Shown here piece after piece: positions 44,101 to 53,526 of a stretch of 64,000 bases of DNA (the stretch's first letter is position 1; each line of letters starts with the position of its first letter). The stretch is from Diphasiastrum complanatum (lineage: Eukaryota > Streptophyta > Lycopodiopsida > Lycopodiales > Lycopodiaceae). Under the pieces are notes generated by a model, which was given only the letters and a program-made list of their open reading frames with translations, was not told the origin of the DNA and did not search any database. Made by a program: the position numbers and the translations under genes. The stretch is taken from NCBI GenBank assembly GCA_029204225.1, contig MU831873.1, forward strand, positions 35,247 to 99,246, read 5' to 3'.

Positions 44101-45427
44101 CAGAAGAGCATTTTGGTTAGCGTCCTTGGAATTCAAGCATATTACTAGCCTATGGGGGCTTAAAAAGTGGAGAAAATTTTGGGAATCTTTGACTATGGTG
44201 AAAATTGTACTGCTTAATATTTCAGTCACCAAAAATATCACTTTTTGAATCATAGTCCAAAGTGGGAGTACATCAGTTTTTTGTTAAGCATACTGAGTTA
44301 TATATTTTAATACATGCTTGTTTGGCTGCTGATGCATTTTTGGCACATTCCAGTTGACTTTATTTTACTCTCTGTGGGTTGTGATATAGTTGGTAGTACT
44401 CATCTTGGGATTTAGATAAATTTGATTTGATAAACGGTGCTACCCATGTTGTTGAAGCATCCTTTTTTTAACTGACACAGAACTCCATTTTTCTTCTTTA
44501 TTTATTATCCATTACAGAAGTGAACATTTGCAACTCTTACCAGACTCAAATTCAACCATGTTACCTCTTTGTTGTTGCCTGCACACATGATCTACAGGAC
44601 TATTAACAATGCTAGGAAGGTCTCCCAATAAGGTTTTGGTCAGAGTGTAGTCTATTGCTTGTGTTAAGCATTGCGACAACCTTACCTTGACTCTTTCAGT
44701 CATCTCTCCCTGTATGATCTCTTTTTTTCCTCTTGGATTATGAAGTTAATTCTTAAATGCATTTCCAGCATAATTGCTGAGAGAGGTATCCTTTGACCTT
44801 ACGATTTAGATAGTAAAAAGTCGATCATCTTTGCACTCAGGGAACAACAAGTCCTGATAGCATCACAATTGCTAGCTAGGTATCAGTTCTAGTTACCCTT
44901 TCCAGAATAGTCACATTAATGGTTCTTGTAATCTCACTGCAGCTGCGTACCGAAAGTTGGGTTGGAGGGCTTACTGAAGCCGAAGACAATACATGGCAAG
45001 CTTTTATTTTTGCCCCAAAGGATAAATGGTGTGAACTACAGGTAAAAAGTTCAGGACTGAGACTGAATTCTTATGGCCGTGTGGGATTTTTTTGTTGAAC
45101 AATCATTACTGTTTCCCTTTGAAAAAATTACAAACACAAATTGCTTTCTCTATGAACCAGGTTTTACTGTGAATTTTCAAATGAAGTGTTTAGTTAGTAT
45201 TCAAGTGGTCAGGATATCTTAAAAGCACATTTCTGCAGATTTCTTTTTCACACTATCTTCCTACTTGGAAAGGGAGGCTTTTGTATGCAAAAACAGAGAT
45301 GAATCTTGCACGGGTAACAGGTATCGGATTCTCTCTCACCTCTACAGGTGGACCGGAGAGTGTTGTCTATGGTCCTGGCCCATTCAAGTTGGAGCTGGAT
45401 TGGATAAAGGCTTTACGAGTTGGTTGA
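30178..45427 (+). CDS. CIA30/NDUFAF1-type complex I assembly factor, 7 exons
   Basis: Exons by splice sites and phase: 30178-30223, 30795-30908, 32535-32573, 33466-33557, 43820-43900, 44943-45041, 45239-45427. The sum is 660 nt, 219 residues plus TGA, with no frame break, and every intron is GT-AG. Exon 1 gives an Arg-rich, acid-free start ([15 protein letters not shown]), fitting a mitochondrial presequence. The CIA30 domain follows: [99 protein letters not shown] and [13 protein letters not shown]30 proteins assist assembly of NADH:ubiquinone oxidoreductase in the mitochondrial inner membrane. Length matches the short plant members. Intron 4 (10,262 bp) is filled with transposon debris. The assembly is inferred, without transcript data; exon 3 (39 nt) is the least certain. 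Confidence 0.9.
30909..32534. other. intron 2 of the CIA30 gene; no other gene seen
   Basis: AT-rich intron sequence of 1.6 kb with GT at 30909 and AG at 32533-32534. It contains a CACAC/TG-rich spot near 32105 and an unrecognised minus-strand frame (31543-31896), which I regard as chance. Confidence 0.6.
34690..35119. repeat. GA/TG microsatellite cluster with TTTAGGG motifs
   Basis: Runs of GAGA (34690-34790, 34911-34953, 35063-35119) and TGTG (34817-34910, 35040-35062) alternate. At 34979-35020 lie TTTAGGATTTAGGG and GGGTTTAGGGTTTAGGGG, resembling plant telomere repeats. The cluster is just upstream of the hAT transposase. Reading frames through it (Cys-Val, Glu-Arg repeats) are artefacts. 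Confidence 0.9.
35269..37945 (+). pseudogene. hAT transposase (DUF659 plus hAT dimerisation)
   Basis: Exon 1 to 35700: a Pro-rich stretch, then [40 protein letters not shown] and [20 protein letters not shown] (DUF659). Intron 35701-35827. Exon 2 reads VVTDNASN, shifts frame, then [19 protein letters not shown] and [11 protein letters not shown]. Exon 3 from 36177 reads ACTRFAF, stop, [19 protein letters not shown] and [20 protein letters not shown]. Exon 4 reads [20 protein letters not shown], stop, [19 protein letters not shown]. Exon 5 (37161-37343) reads [19 protein letters not shown] and [13 protein letters not shown], the hAT dimerisation core. The last exon (37448-37945) encodes an acidic tail. 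No BED finger was seen at the N-terminus. Stops and frameshifts make it inactive. It lies in sense orientation within the CIA30 intron. Confidence 0.88.
37946..38541. other. hAT 3' flank, no gene
   Basis: Contains a duplicated phrase AAATGGTTAGCTTTGTG / AAATGGTTTGCTCTGTG (38125-38190) and several small GC-rich palindromes near 38370-38520 (for example CCCCGTTC...GAACGGGG). No coding content recognised. Confidence 0.4.
38542..38760 (-). pseudogene. Argonaute PIWI exon fragment, tandemly duplicated
   Basis: On the minus strand two consecutive ~112-bp units encode the end of an Argonaute PIWI domain. The first (38760-38649) reads [20 protein letters not shown] and then [14 protein letters not shown]. 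The second (38648-38542) reads [20 protein letters not shown], then DELQ, a stop, and [10 protein letters not shown]. Both carry the His of PTHYYVL, which corresponds to the last residue of the DDH slicer triad. The sequence before each unit, AAGACAG|GG and TCACTACAG|GG, looks like a 3' splice site, and plant AGO genes often begin an exon here. No other Argonaute part is in the window, so this is a captured and duplicated exon fragment. Confidence 0.78.
38761..38935. repeat. ~57-bp tandem repeat, about three copies
   Basis: CTTGTCACTCTTCTGGTGAG followed by (T/C)ATTCA(C/T)TTCTCCCA recurs three times between 38768 and 38930, with two copies extending through AATCCTCTGCTGAA. It abuts the Argonaute fragment and may be intron or flank sequence duplicated along with it. 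Confidence 0.85.
40520..40690. repeat. CATGCA/CATGCATG word cluster
   Basis: CATGC occurs about eight to ten times in 170 bp, several as CATGCA or CATGCATG. These are the core of RY elements bound by plant B3 factors, but the same words can arise in simple repeats. The cluster lies in intron 4 of the CIA30 gene. Confidence 0.6.
41235..42195 (+). pseudogene. Ty3/gypsy gag-protease fragment
   Basis: An ATG at 41235 opens an acidic Gag N-terminus ([20 protein letters not shown]), then after a stop a coiled-coil stretch ([20 protein letters not shown]) and a Gag core entry ([20 protein letters not shown]). After a large deletion and frameshift the protease end reads [20 protein letters not shown] with [12 protein letters not shown]. 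In a third frame the sequence [16 protein letters not shown] marks the start of the RT linker. The fragment ends near 42195, facing a minus-strand gypsy integrase fragment. Confidence 0.78.
42200..42830 (-). pseudogene. Ty3/gypsy integrase fragment
   Basis: Minus strand from about 42830: an acidic linker, then [20 protein letters not shown] and [20 protein letters not shown] and [13 protein letters not shown], the HHCC zinc-binding domain of gypsy integrase. The Cys pair is damaged by a stop near 42404. It continues [40 protein letters not shown], the start of the integrase core with the first catalytic Asp (SMDF). It ends near 42200 at the junction with the plus-strand gag fragment. Confidence 0.85.
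42831..43819. other. remainder of intron 4, no gene seen
   Basis: Non-coding sequence up to the acceptor GTTCGACAG at 43811-43819. No repeat or conserved frame was recognised. Confidence 0.5.
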
Positions 45428-45518
45428 GACACCAAGATTCACAGGCATTCAACTGTGAAACTATAAGACCCGTTTTGATTTAGAGTCAGTTGTGTCCTGC
45501 TAGATTTGAAGAGACTGT

Positions 45519-45524
45519 AATAAA
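45519..45524 (+). terminator. candidate poly(A) signal of the CIA30 gene
   Basis: AATAAA lies 92 bp after the stop codon, followed by the AT-rich stretch TTTCATATAAATATTC. The position suits a plant near-upstream element. Confidence 0.5.
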
Positions 45525-45529
45525 TTTCA

Positions 45530-46549
45530 TATAAATATTCATAACACGTGTTCAGGCTACTGAATGGTATGGCTACTGAATGGTAGGCCCGTTTTTCTTT
45601 CTCTGTTGAAAGCTTTGACCCTCACAAATCAATCGGATTTCTTCCTTCAAGTTTTAAATTGGGACAAGTATTATTGAATAGGGCTGCGACTATGTGTAGA
45701 GGTGCTCTATTTGTTTGTGAAGGAAGTGATACTACAAACATGTAACAAAATCCAGTCTCTAGGGTTACATGATGGAGGAAGTGACATTTGCAGAATAGAC
45801 ATTAAAATTGACAGATACATATTGATGAAAGCAGGTAAAATGTTTTGCAGATGAACTGCATGAGTATTTCAATGCTAGCCATGATCTGCTGAACTATGTG
45901 TATTTTGTTGAGATAACGCAAAATGCACACATAAGGCTTTTTGACAATGAAATTTGTTGATGAAATGAAGTTTTCAAGTGTCCTTGACCTGCATCATAAT
46001 CTTGTAATCATTGGAATAGAAGATTTTATGAGGAACATGAAGAAATAAAAAACTCATCAATCTTCTCTAAATTTATTATGAGCTTGAAAAACAAACAGTT
46101 CAAGCTGATTGGCTTATTGACATGTATGGTCACACATGAGGAAGAACGAAGAGTATTACATCGGTGACAATCTGATTTTTTTGCAAACAAAAACATACAA
46201 TGACGTTAAGCACATTTCTCATCATACGGATAGTTGGAAATGCATGGAGAATCCATTCTAGTCGTGTGTTCCTGGATGCTACTTCATGCCACAGGCTAAG
46301 ATCCAATTGTACACGTGGCATAAATCCAGTTGTATAAGAAGTCCAATAGCCTTGAACTCAGAGCGACTAATGCATAGCGAATGATGGAAGAAAGAAAGTG
46401 CAAAGCGCAACATGGCAAAAAACAAAGAACAAGTTTTGCAAAATAAAAGAGAAGAAAGAGACAGAAGCCAAGAGATGTAGATTGCTGTGCAATCAAGCAT
46501 ACATTACGATCCAATTAAAAGAGATGCTCATTTTGATAGGACATTGTAT
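45530..46549. other. intergenic, no gene recognised
   Basis: AT-rich sequence after the host gene with no conserved frame on either strand. It ends where the truncated 5' LTR of the next copia element begins. Confidence 0.4.
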
Positions 46550-46724
46550 CAGAAAGTACACTTACCTTCAATTAATGATTGTTCTTGTTAGGATTTTGTG
46601 TCTAGAATTGATCTAGATTGATCTTAATCTGAAGTAGATTGATAGATCAAGTAATCTGACAACCAATCCCTCTTGAGGATCAGATTAGGATTCACTCTTG
46701 GTCCTTTTTGTACTTTTTTCCACA
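46550..46724 (+). repeat. truncated 5' LTR of copy C
   Basis: CAGAAAGTACACTTACC through TTTTTGTACTTTTTTCCACA matches 51026-51201 almost base for base (about one substitution plus a small change at the end). It ends directly at the primer-binding site, which identifies it as the last 175 bp of an LTR whose first ~660 bp are lost. Confidence 0.82.
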
Positions 46725-46736
46725 TGGTATCAGAGC
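46725..46736 (+). promoter_or_regulatory. primer-binding site of copy C
   Basis: TGGTATCAGAGC abuts the LTR end CCACA, complementary to initiator tRNA-Met. Confidence 0.88.
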
Positions 46737-48318
46737 CTAGTACAAGAGTTTTTGTTGAAATTGATAGGGTTAATCCAAATCAAAGCCAAAATTAGCAGTT
46801 TTTTGGAAAGTAGTCAAATTTTGTGTAGCGAGTTAGATTTGATAGCTATCCTCAAAATTTTTGGTCCAGATCTTGTTGTGGGCTGTAGGAACCCTTTTTA
46901 CACGTGTGAGGCCGTACAGCCCCGGTTTTGACTAAGAAATTTCAGAAATTTGTAGAATTTGACTCACATACCCAATTTGAGTGATTTTTGGTGCAAAATC
47001 AAGCATTTTCTATAGAGAATCTAATCCCTTGATTAGTTCTTGGATTAGATCAGCCAAAAAATTAAAATTGAAGTTTGAATTAGGTGCATTAATTGATCTT
47101 CTCTTATTTTTTGAGTGTATGTTGAAGTTAAGAGAGATTTTGCTAAAAATCATAGATTAAGGAGTGATATGCAAGGTGAGAGGTTGAAATCCATTGTACC
47201 ATCACTCTAGATTTGTTCAAGAGTGATAGGGTCAAGTTTAGAAGCATCAATTTGCTAGAAAACATCTTTGGATTTGTTCTCCAAGTGAAACCTTTGAGAG
47301 TTTCTAGTGCATATAGAGCATCTATGCAAATCTTTTGTAGAATTTGACATAGATTGGCTTCAATTGAGAGTTCTAGAAAAGAGATTGAGATCCAAGTCAC
47401 ATTATTCAATCCTACTCAATTTGTTTGAGTGTTTGTGAGGTTTGAAAAGAGTCATTAAGGTGTCTATGGCAAATGTATAGAGAGAGATCCAATTTTCTAA
47501 GAGTTCCTTCCTTTGTAGAAGGCAAGATCTAGAAGCTCATTTTGTGTTGTTATTGGTGGAAAATTTGTATTCTCCTAGGTGATCAAATCTTTCTAAGTGG
47601 CATTAGCTCTTTGAAGCACAATATCTTAGTGAGAAAAGTCACAACTTTTGATTTTGAATTTCATTCCAAGTCTTAAAAGGTAGAGTAATTGGTGGAATCC
47701 AATAGGGCTGATTGAATCAATTTATTGAGCAAAAATTGACATAGTATGTATGAAACTCAAATTAGTTCTATTCAACTTTCTTTGTGAGAGTGTGAGGGTT
47801 AATTTGAGATCTCATTGGATGTCTAGAATGAGGAGTCCATATTTGAGTATTCATGCATGGTTGAGATCTTTGTGAATCTCTAGTTGTCTAATTTGTTAAG
47901 CTTTGTGAAAATTGGTGGTATAGTTTGTTGTCAAATCAAATCAAATTCATTCTAAATCTCAAGTGTGAGATTATTTGGGTCAAGAGTGAGTCCAAAAGAA
48001 GTGATTAAGTTTGATTTTCATGTATTTGAAACAAAACCCACCTTTTGTTCAAGAACCTTAAGTGTTGAGAGAACTAGTCAAGTGAAAAGGAAAATCTAGG
48101 TGTCAAATCTTTTTCATATCCATTTCAATTTTCAAAAGGAAGAGTCATTGGTATTTGATGAGTCCAATAGGAGATTGGATCTGATTTCTTTAGTTATTTG
48201 ATTCAAAGATTGTGTGCTTTTGTCTTAGTGATCAAAGCAAAGTTTCCAAGTGACTAGTCATTACTGTGAAGATTGATTCTTAGGTTTGTGAGCTAAATCT
48301 TTTGTAGATCCTTCTAGA

Positions 48319-50229
48319 TTGTTGAAGATGTTCAAATCTAGTCTCTTGAAAGTCACAAATTACATTTGTAGAATCATATCACAGTTTTTTATTCACATGG
48401 CATCAATAGGTGGCATCCTATTGAAGGAAGGAAAGGATCCTGAGTGCAACCTTTGTGGCAAGGGAGGATATTTTTTCTCAAGATGCTACAAAAAGAAGAC
48501 CAATCCATCCAAGGAGAACCAAAGCAAGGGGGCCGAAGTGAAGGATGGAACTTTAAGTTCAAAATGCAAATACAAGAAGGACAAGTTCAAGGAAAGGTGT
48601 TTCCTTTGTGGAAAGGTGAATGAGGCTTGGAGTCTCACAAGGACTTGCAACATTTGTCTTCAAGAGTCCATCACAACACATGTCAAATCTTTTGAAATTT
48701 TTCATTTGGAAGTGCATTGTTTGGTTCAAGATGCAAAGATAGATGTCACTTTCATGAAAGTAACTTGGATTTATCTTATGTCCTTGGAAAGTATTTTGCT
48801 TGGAACTTTGGACAAGTTCAAACTTATTGTTATTATCCAAAAGAAATCAATCAAGAATAAGGAGCAATCACAAAACAAAAATAGTTTCATTTATGCTCTC
48901 ATGTCAACTTATGAAAAACCATTTTGCTTTGAAGAGATTTTTGTATCTCAAAGGTGGATTAAGGCAATACTAGTTGAGTATGATGCCTTGAAAGATAGCA
49001 AAATATGTTTTCCTTGTAAGCTTACATTAGTTATGAAGTCAAGGAAATGGAAATATCTTCATAATGTAGGATCTTTTGGTTTCAATAAGATCATGAATGA
49101 TGTGTTCATTCATAAAGATGAAAATTGTAAGTTTTCAATCTTAAAGACAAGTTGTAAACTTCTTATGAGAATAAGTGAAACATTCAAAGTGGACACTTAT
49201 ATCCATAAGCAAGTAGTTAGCCTTATTAAGATGGAAATACCTTGTGATTTCAATATTGGAAAAATCATGCCAAGTTGTGGTGATTTTTGGACTTATGTTT
49301 CTAGCATAAGTAATCTTGATAATCATAGGAAGTGAATATTGAATGGTCATACTTGTTGTGATCATTATGAGACATGGAGGTCTCGGATTTTCATCAAGAA
49401 GGAGCATCACGAAGAAGATCTTAAGGAGTCATCTCAAGGTTCAAGTGTGCCAAGGATTGAGGAGGAGAGACCTTTTCAAATTGTGATTTCAAAAAGAAAC
49501 TCAAGAAATATGGGTGAGTCCATGTGGCTCACATTTCAAGGGAAAGAGGAGCATATCTCATGTGGTATACATCTCATACTTACTTCTCTTATGTCATTTG
49601 ATAAATCAATTTGCTTTAGTGAGATCATTGCATCTCCAAAATGGAGTAAAGCCATACTAATTGAGTATGAAGTTTCTCTTGAGAACATAGATGATGTTCT
49701 TAAAAGGTTGAAATTGATTTTAAATCAATTAGAAAGCAAATGGTTATTTCATCAAATGTATGCTCTTGAGTCATGTAAGAGCAAAAGTGATTTGTTTACT
49801 CATAGTTTGAAAATTTGTATTAAGGCAAATTGTAAATTCTTTATGAGAGTAAGTGAATCATCTTTTAAAGACACTTATCTCCATAATGAAGTATTTAGCC
49901 TCATTGGATCTGAGATTAGCATGGTAAACAAGCATGAAGATATGATGCAAACACTTTGTTATTATAGCATGCATAGTCTTGCCAATCTGGATAAGTCTAA
50001 TTCTCTAGATCATGGTAACATGATGTTAGATCTTTGTGATACTAATAAGTCAAGAAGAAATCTTTGTTTTCTCATGGAGGAGCATGCACATGAAGAAGGA
50101 GCAAGTCTCAAAGTCAAGCATCTACATGAAATTTGGAAGGAATCAATTTCGAAGATGCTAGGATGGTGCAAAGCTCTCAAGTTCATCAAAGATGTCAACA
50201 TCAGAGAAGCATTATCATGGATATGGTGA
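48319..50229 (+). pseudogene. zinc-knuckle plus duplicated eroded-Pol domain
   Basis: Two in-frame open stretches, 48319-49335 and 49339-50229, separated by one TGA. The first has two knuckle-like motifs: CNLCGKGGYFFSRC (Tyr for His) and CFLCGKVNEAWSLTRTC. Then comes a module with KPFCFEEIFVSQRWIKAILV and EYDAL, clearly the opening of a copia reverse transcriptase domain, and CKLLMRISETFKVDTYIHKQ. The second repeats the module: ESMWLTFQGKEEHISCG, ASPKWSKAILIEYE, CKFFMRVSESSFKDTYLHNE, and ends IREALSWIW like copy B. Gag core, protease, integrase, YVDD and RNase H are all absent. If the TGA is a recent change the frame was once about 635 codons; if not, the second part may be translated separately or not at all. 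Confidence 0.72.
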
Positions 50230-50366
50230 TTTCAGATCAACATCAAGCTCATTGGCGGATCTTCACACCTTTAAAACCAGCAAAGACCAATTCAGCCCAT
50301 GGAGTCAAGTTCAAGATCATCATGTTTTTCATCAAGCTAGATTTACCAAGCTAGATTTTTGAGGAG

Positions 50367-51201
50367 TGTGAAAAATGCAAAAATAAGCTTGGTAGAGGCC
50401 AAAAATCTTGTATATAGATAAACACACATGTGTGGAGCCTGTTCCCACGTGTGAAAATAGTGTACTTGTCATGTACCATAATCATATAGGTTGTACATAT
50501 GATTTAATTCAAGTTCTAGTGGCTAAAAAGGCCAAAAACTAGTTGTCTAGACATATGACACATGGCATCAATCTATTGATTGCATGAGCCACATCCTTTG
50601 GTTAGGTGTCATATACCATGTGTAGAGGACAGCTCACATGTGTGAAATAAGCTGAAGTAGGCAAATTTTGACTTCTAGAAGATTTTCAAGTAGATCTCCA
50701 TATAGAAGAAAAATGGACCAAAAGTGCTCAAAATAGAAGGTTTTGTCCAATTGTCAGTTTTGCATGATGAATCATCATATGACAAAGCACCTTCACACAT
50801 GTGGGATCATAGGGATGATCAGTACCACGAGCTCCCACTTATTGTATATATAGAGCCACATTTGGCCATAATCAATGTGAGACACAAATCTTGGTTTTGG
50901 AAGCAATTTTGAGTGATTCTCTCCATTTGTCTACATTTGTTTTTGATTGTTTTGAGGTTCTATCAATGTGTACTTGATTTTCAGGTTGGAGTCCATACTT
51001 AGACAGTGTTTCACACGTGTGAAACCAGAAAGTACACTTACCTTCAATTAATGATTGTTCTTGTTAGGATTTTGTGTCTAGAATTGATCTAGATTGATCT
51101 TAATCTGAAGTAGATTGATAGATCAAGTAATCTGACAACCAATCCCTCTTGAGGATCAGATTAGGATCCACTCTTGGTCCTTTTTGTACTTTTTGCACAC
51201 A
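50367..51201 (+). repeat. 3' LTR of copy C
   Basis: Starts TGTGAAAAATGC after TTTTTGAGGAG and ends GCACACA; 835 bp, close to the 817-823 bp of copy B. Contains inverted ACATGTGTGGA / CCCACGTGTG words at about 50419-50448, a similar pair near 50620-50647 and CACACGTGTG near 51012-51021. Confidence 0.8.
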
Positions 51202-51665
51202 ATCTTGCTGCATCAGAAAGTCCATAGATCTGCAATATTTGGCACTTTCTTGCACGCAAAGATCGGCACTTGTTTTGTACTTGTGACCGAAGTCGAGTAA
51301 CTGCAGCCTCAGATCATTCGAGAAGGTTCTCTCTGAAATTCCCGGAATGACTGGCCAGTTTACCAACTCCACTCGTGGCTTTTCTACCAGCCATGGATTT
51401 TTGCGTTTGAGTGACATGTAGAAGGGATCCACTCGCTTCCATGTCGGTGCTTTCAGATACTCTTGGAGTCGTCTGCTATCCTTCAGGACTTTATTTCGCC
51501 ACTCCGGTTGCGGTTGTTGCGCTGCGATGATATCGGCCCTGGTGGAGTATTGGCTTTGATCTACGTCCTCTTTGCCTCCCCTCATGTTGGGAGGGTATTT
51601 CCTCTCAAACTTTTCTGACTCTCTTGTGTCAGCCAATTTGCCTCTGGGCCTGGTAGGGGAAGTTG
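51202..51665 (-). pseudogene. unidentified coding segment joined to copia gag
   Basis: On the minus strand a frame stays open for over 180 codons, from about 51665 to 51100, where it runs into the neighbouring LTR. Composition is protein-like: PPNMRGGKEDVDQSQYSTRA, QPQPEWRNKVLKDSRRLQEY, APTWKRVDPFYMSLKRKNPW, VELVNWPVIPGISERTFSND. I do not recognise a family. It directly follows the truncated Gag N-terminus at 51.67-52.04 kb but in another frame, where a normal Gag core should continue. It may be a captured host fragment or the divergent C-terminal part of that element's Gag. Confidence 0.5.
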
Positions 51666-51667
51666 TC

Positions 51668-52042
51668 CTACGCGATTGGAATGGTCTCGCCAGATAAAGT
51701 CAGCTGATCTTCCAGCATCATAATCTGACTTATTGATTTTGTCTGAAATCTTGTGAGCGGTGCATCCCACATCTCGTTAGCTTTGGAGAGTGTAGCCAGG
51801 TCAAGTGTAGGGCTATCTTCGATGGAAGATGATAGCAAAGCTACTGCCTTGTCGTTTTTCTCCCTCCATTTGCGTAGCTCCTTGTCTGTTGTCGTAGGCA
51901 TTTCTTCTGTGCCATCCACCCAGGGGAAGAGTCCTTCGCCCTTGAGTATCAAAGATGTCTTAACTTTCCAGGCTAGAAAGTTAGATCCTGAAGAATTAAG
52001 TATAGTGCAGATCTTTCTTTGCATGCTGCTGATTGAAGCCAT
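51668..52042 (-). pseudogene. copia gag N-terminus
   Basis: Minus-strand frame from ATG at 52042: NSSGSNFLAWKVKTSLILKG, GLFPWVDGTEEMP, WREKNDKAVALLSSSIEDSP, NEMWDAPLTRFQTKSISQIM. This is the Gag N-terminal and early UBN2 region of a copia element, broken at about 51690. It lies just inside a minus-strand primer-binding site and LTR to its right, as expected for the 5' end of an element. Confidence 0.8.
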
Positions 52043-52132
52043 TACTTCTTGAAGTCTGTTTTCTTGTTGATGGTTGATTGTCTGAATGCTTGGCCTCCTA
52101 GCTTCTTGGCTATGTCAGAATATGGTAGGGTG

Positions 52133-52176
52133 GCTCTGATACCACTGATGAGAATCGTGAGATGCTCTGATACCAC
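52133..52176 (-). promoter_or_regulatory. duplicated primer-binding site, minus strand
   Basis: GCTCTGATACCACTGATGAG occurs at about 52133 and again at about 52164, so on the minus strand TGGTATCAGAGC is present twice, 31 bp apart, just inside the LTR end CTCATCA. One copy would suffice; the second looks like a small tandem duplication. Confidence 0.82.
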
Positions 52177-53099
52177 TGATGAGACTAGGGGAGAAAATTC
52201 ACGAAATAGTTGCAACTCCCTTTTAAGATTCGGATGGAGTTCAGATGCGTTCGCTGGGCACTGCCAGCTGAAACACTCCTACAATCCTCCAGAGAGTAGT
52301 CAGTTACTATTGATCTACGTTCATAAAATTAATACAGCATTTGACTTAATTTCAACCAAGGTGCGGAATTCAAAGGGAACAAGAAAACTCAGACATATGA
52401 AATAAACAACATAAGCATTCAACATCCAAGATCAGACACAACTAGAAAATAATCTATATTGATTTTCTCTGATTTCTTCAGGGCACTACATGCGAATCCA
52501 CGTAGTGCATTGGCGTGAGAGAAGCACGGTTCTCTCACGAGTAGTAGTCTCGCTTCACTAGCGGACAATTGGATCTTAGGATCCTAGACAAAATTATCTT
52601 CTCGCACGCAGGTGGATCTTCTGTCTATGTTCGTCTTGATTGCTTACTAGCATCAGACTTCTTCAGTGTCTCTTCTCTTGTTACACTCGGTGTATCCTGT
52701 TCTGATATATGTCAAGTATTATTCAGTAAGTACGGTCTCTCTATGTAAACCTAAGATTAGAGTGACTATACATCTACAACTAATCAGGGAATTACAAGAG
52801 TCGCAGATTAGTCACGACCTAGGAAGTATTTGCTGACGTCATGCCATCAAGTCAAATCTCTGTACTTTTGGGTACTTGCGTGATCTCTGGTGATACTCCT
52901 TGGAGCGTGAGGACAGAATGGGTTTCGTTTCCACCGTTGGTTTCGTTTATCTCGTCTGCCTTTCTCTCTTGCTGGACCGCAAAGGAATCTCGTTCGTGGA
53001 TCCTTTGTGTTTGCAAACCGTTCGTCTTCATCCCCGTTGACTTTCGTGTTCGCAAAACTCTTCGTGTTTCGTGTCTCCAAATGTTTGAGTTCGTGAACA
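52177..53099 (-). repeat. 5' LTR of minus-strand copia element
   Basis: On the minus strand the region from about 53099 (TGTTCACGAACTC) to 52177 (CTAGTCTCATCA) lies directly before the duplicated primer-binding site. The inner end is secure. The outer end is chosen only because it gives a TG start and a plausible length; no second LTR was found, because the element is cut at 51.2 kb. Confidence 0.5.
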
Positions 53100-53526
53100 T
53101 CTTCGTCAGGTGGAGGGCTGAAAACTAGCAAGGCTTTGTAATCAGAAACACTTTGTTTCTTCAGAAGATAGATTATTTTTGGAGCTCATTGGCAATCTCA
53201 AACTAGTTCACTGTGTACATTGAGTTTTTGTGATCCAGATGAAACCAAATCAATTTCTACTTCATTCTCAATCTACGGGCCGTACATCAGGCTGTGTCTT
53301 GCATGTGTGGGCTTGGATTTCAATGTTGATCAATGCTTTTGATTGTTAATGCTTGTTGTTTGTCAAATTGCCAATCTAGATCAACTTATTTGTGTCTAGT
53401 TTTTTGATAGATTGTTAAGCAAGCATCCAATCACTCTTGTAGATCTTTTGTAGATCCATTTATGTCCTAAAGTACAGTACTTTCACATTTAGCTCCATGG
53501 CTACAGTTGGCAATTCATTAGTAAGC
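53100..53526. other. no gene recognised
   Basis: AT-rich sequence without recognisable coding content or repeats. Confidence 0.35.

Larger units (their letters stand above)
46550..51201 (+). mobile_element. diverged SWIW-family copia element (copy C)
   Basis: Layout: a 175-bp remnant of the 5' LTR, a primer-binding site at 46725, a 1.6-kb leader, a coding region at 48319-50229, the purine run GAGGAG, and a full 3' LTR from 50367. Related to copy B by protein similarity of the C-terminal domain, the shared terminal SWIW, the LTR start TGTGA and the same LTR length class, but the nucleotide sequence is far diverged. The 5' LTR is truncated, so target duplications cannot be tested. Confidence 0.82.

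Noticed and set aside
46550-51201. The 175-bp repeat flanking copy C as a long target duplication
   Set aside because: The left copy ends exactly at the primer-binding site and the right copy lies at the end of the 3' LTR, so it is the retained end of a truncated 5' LTR.
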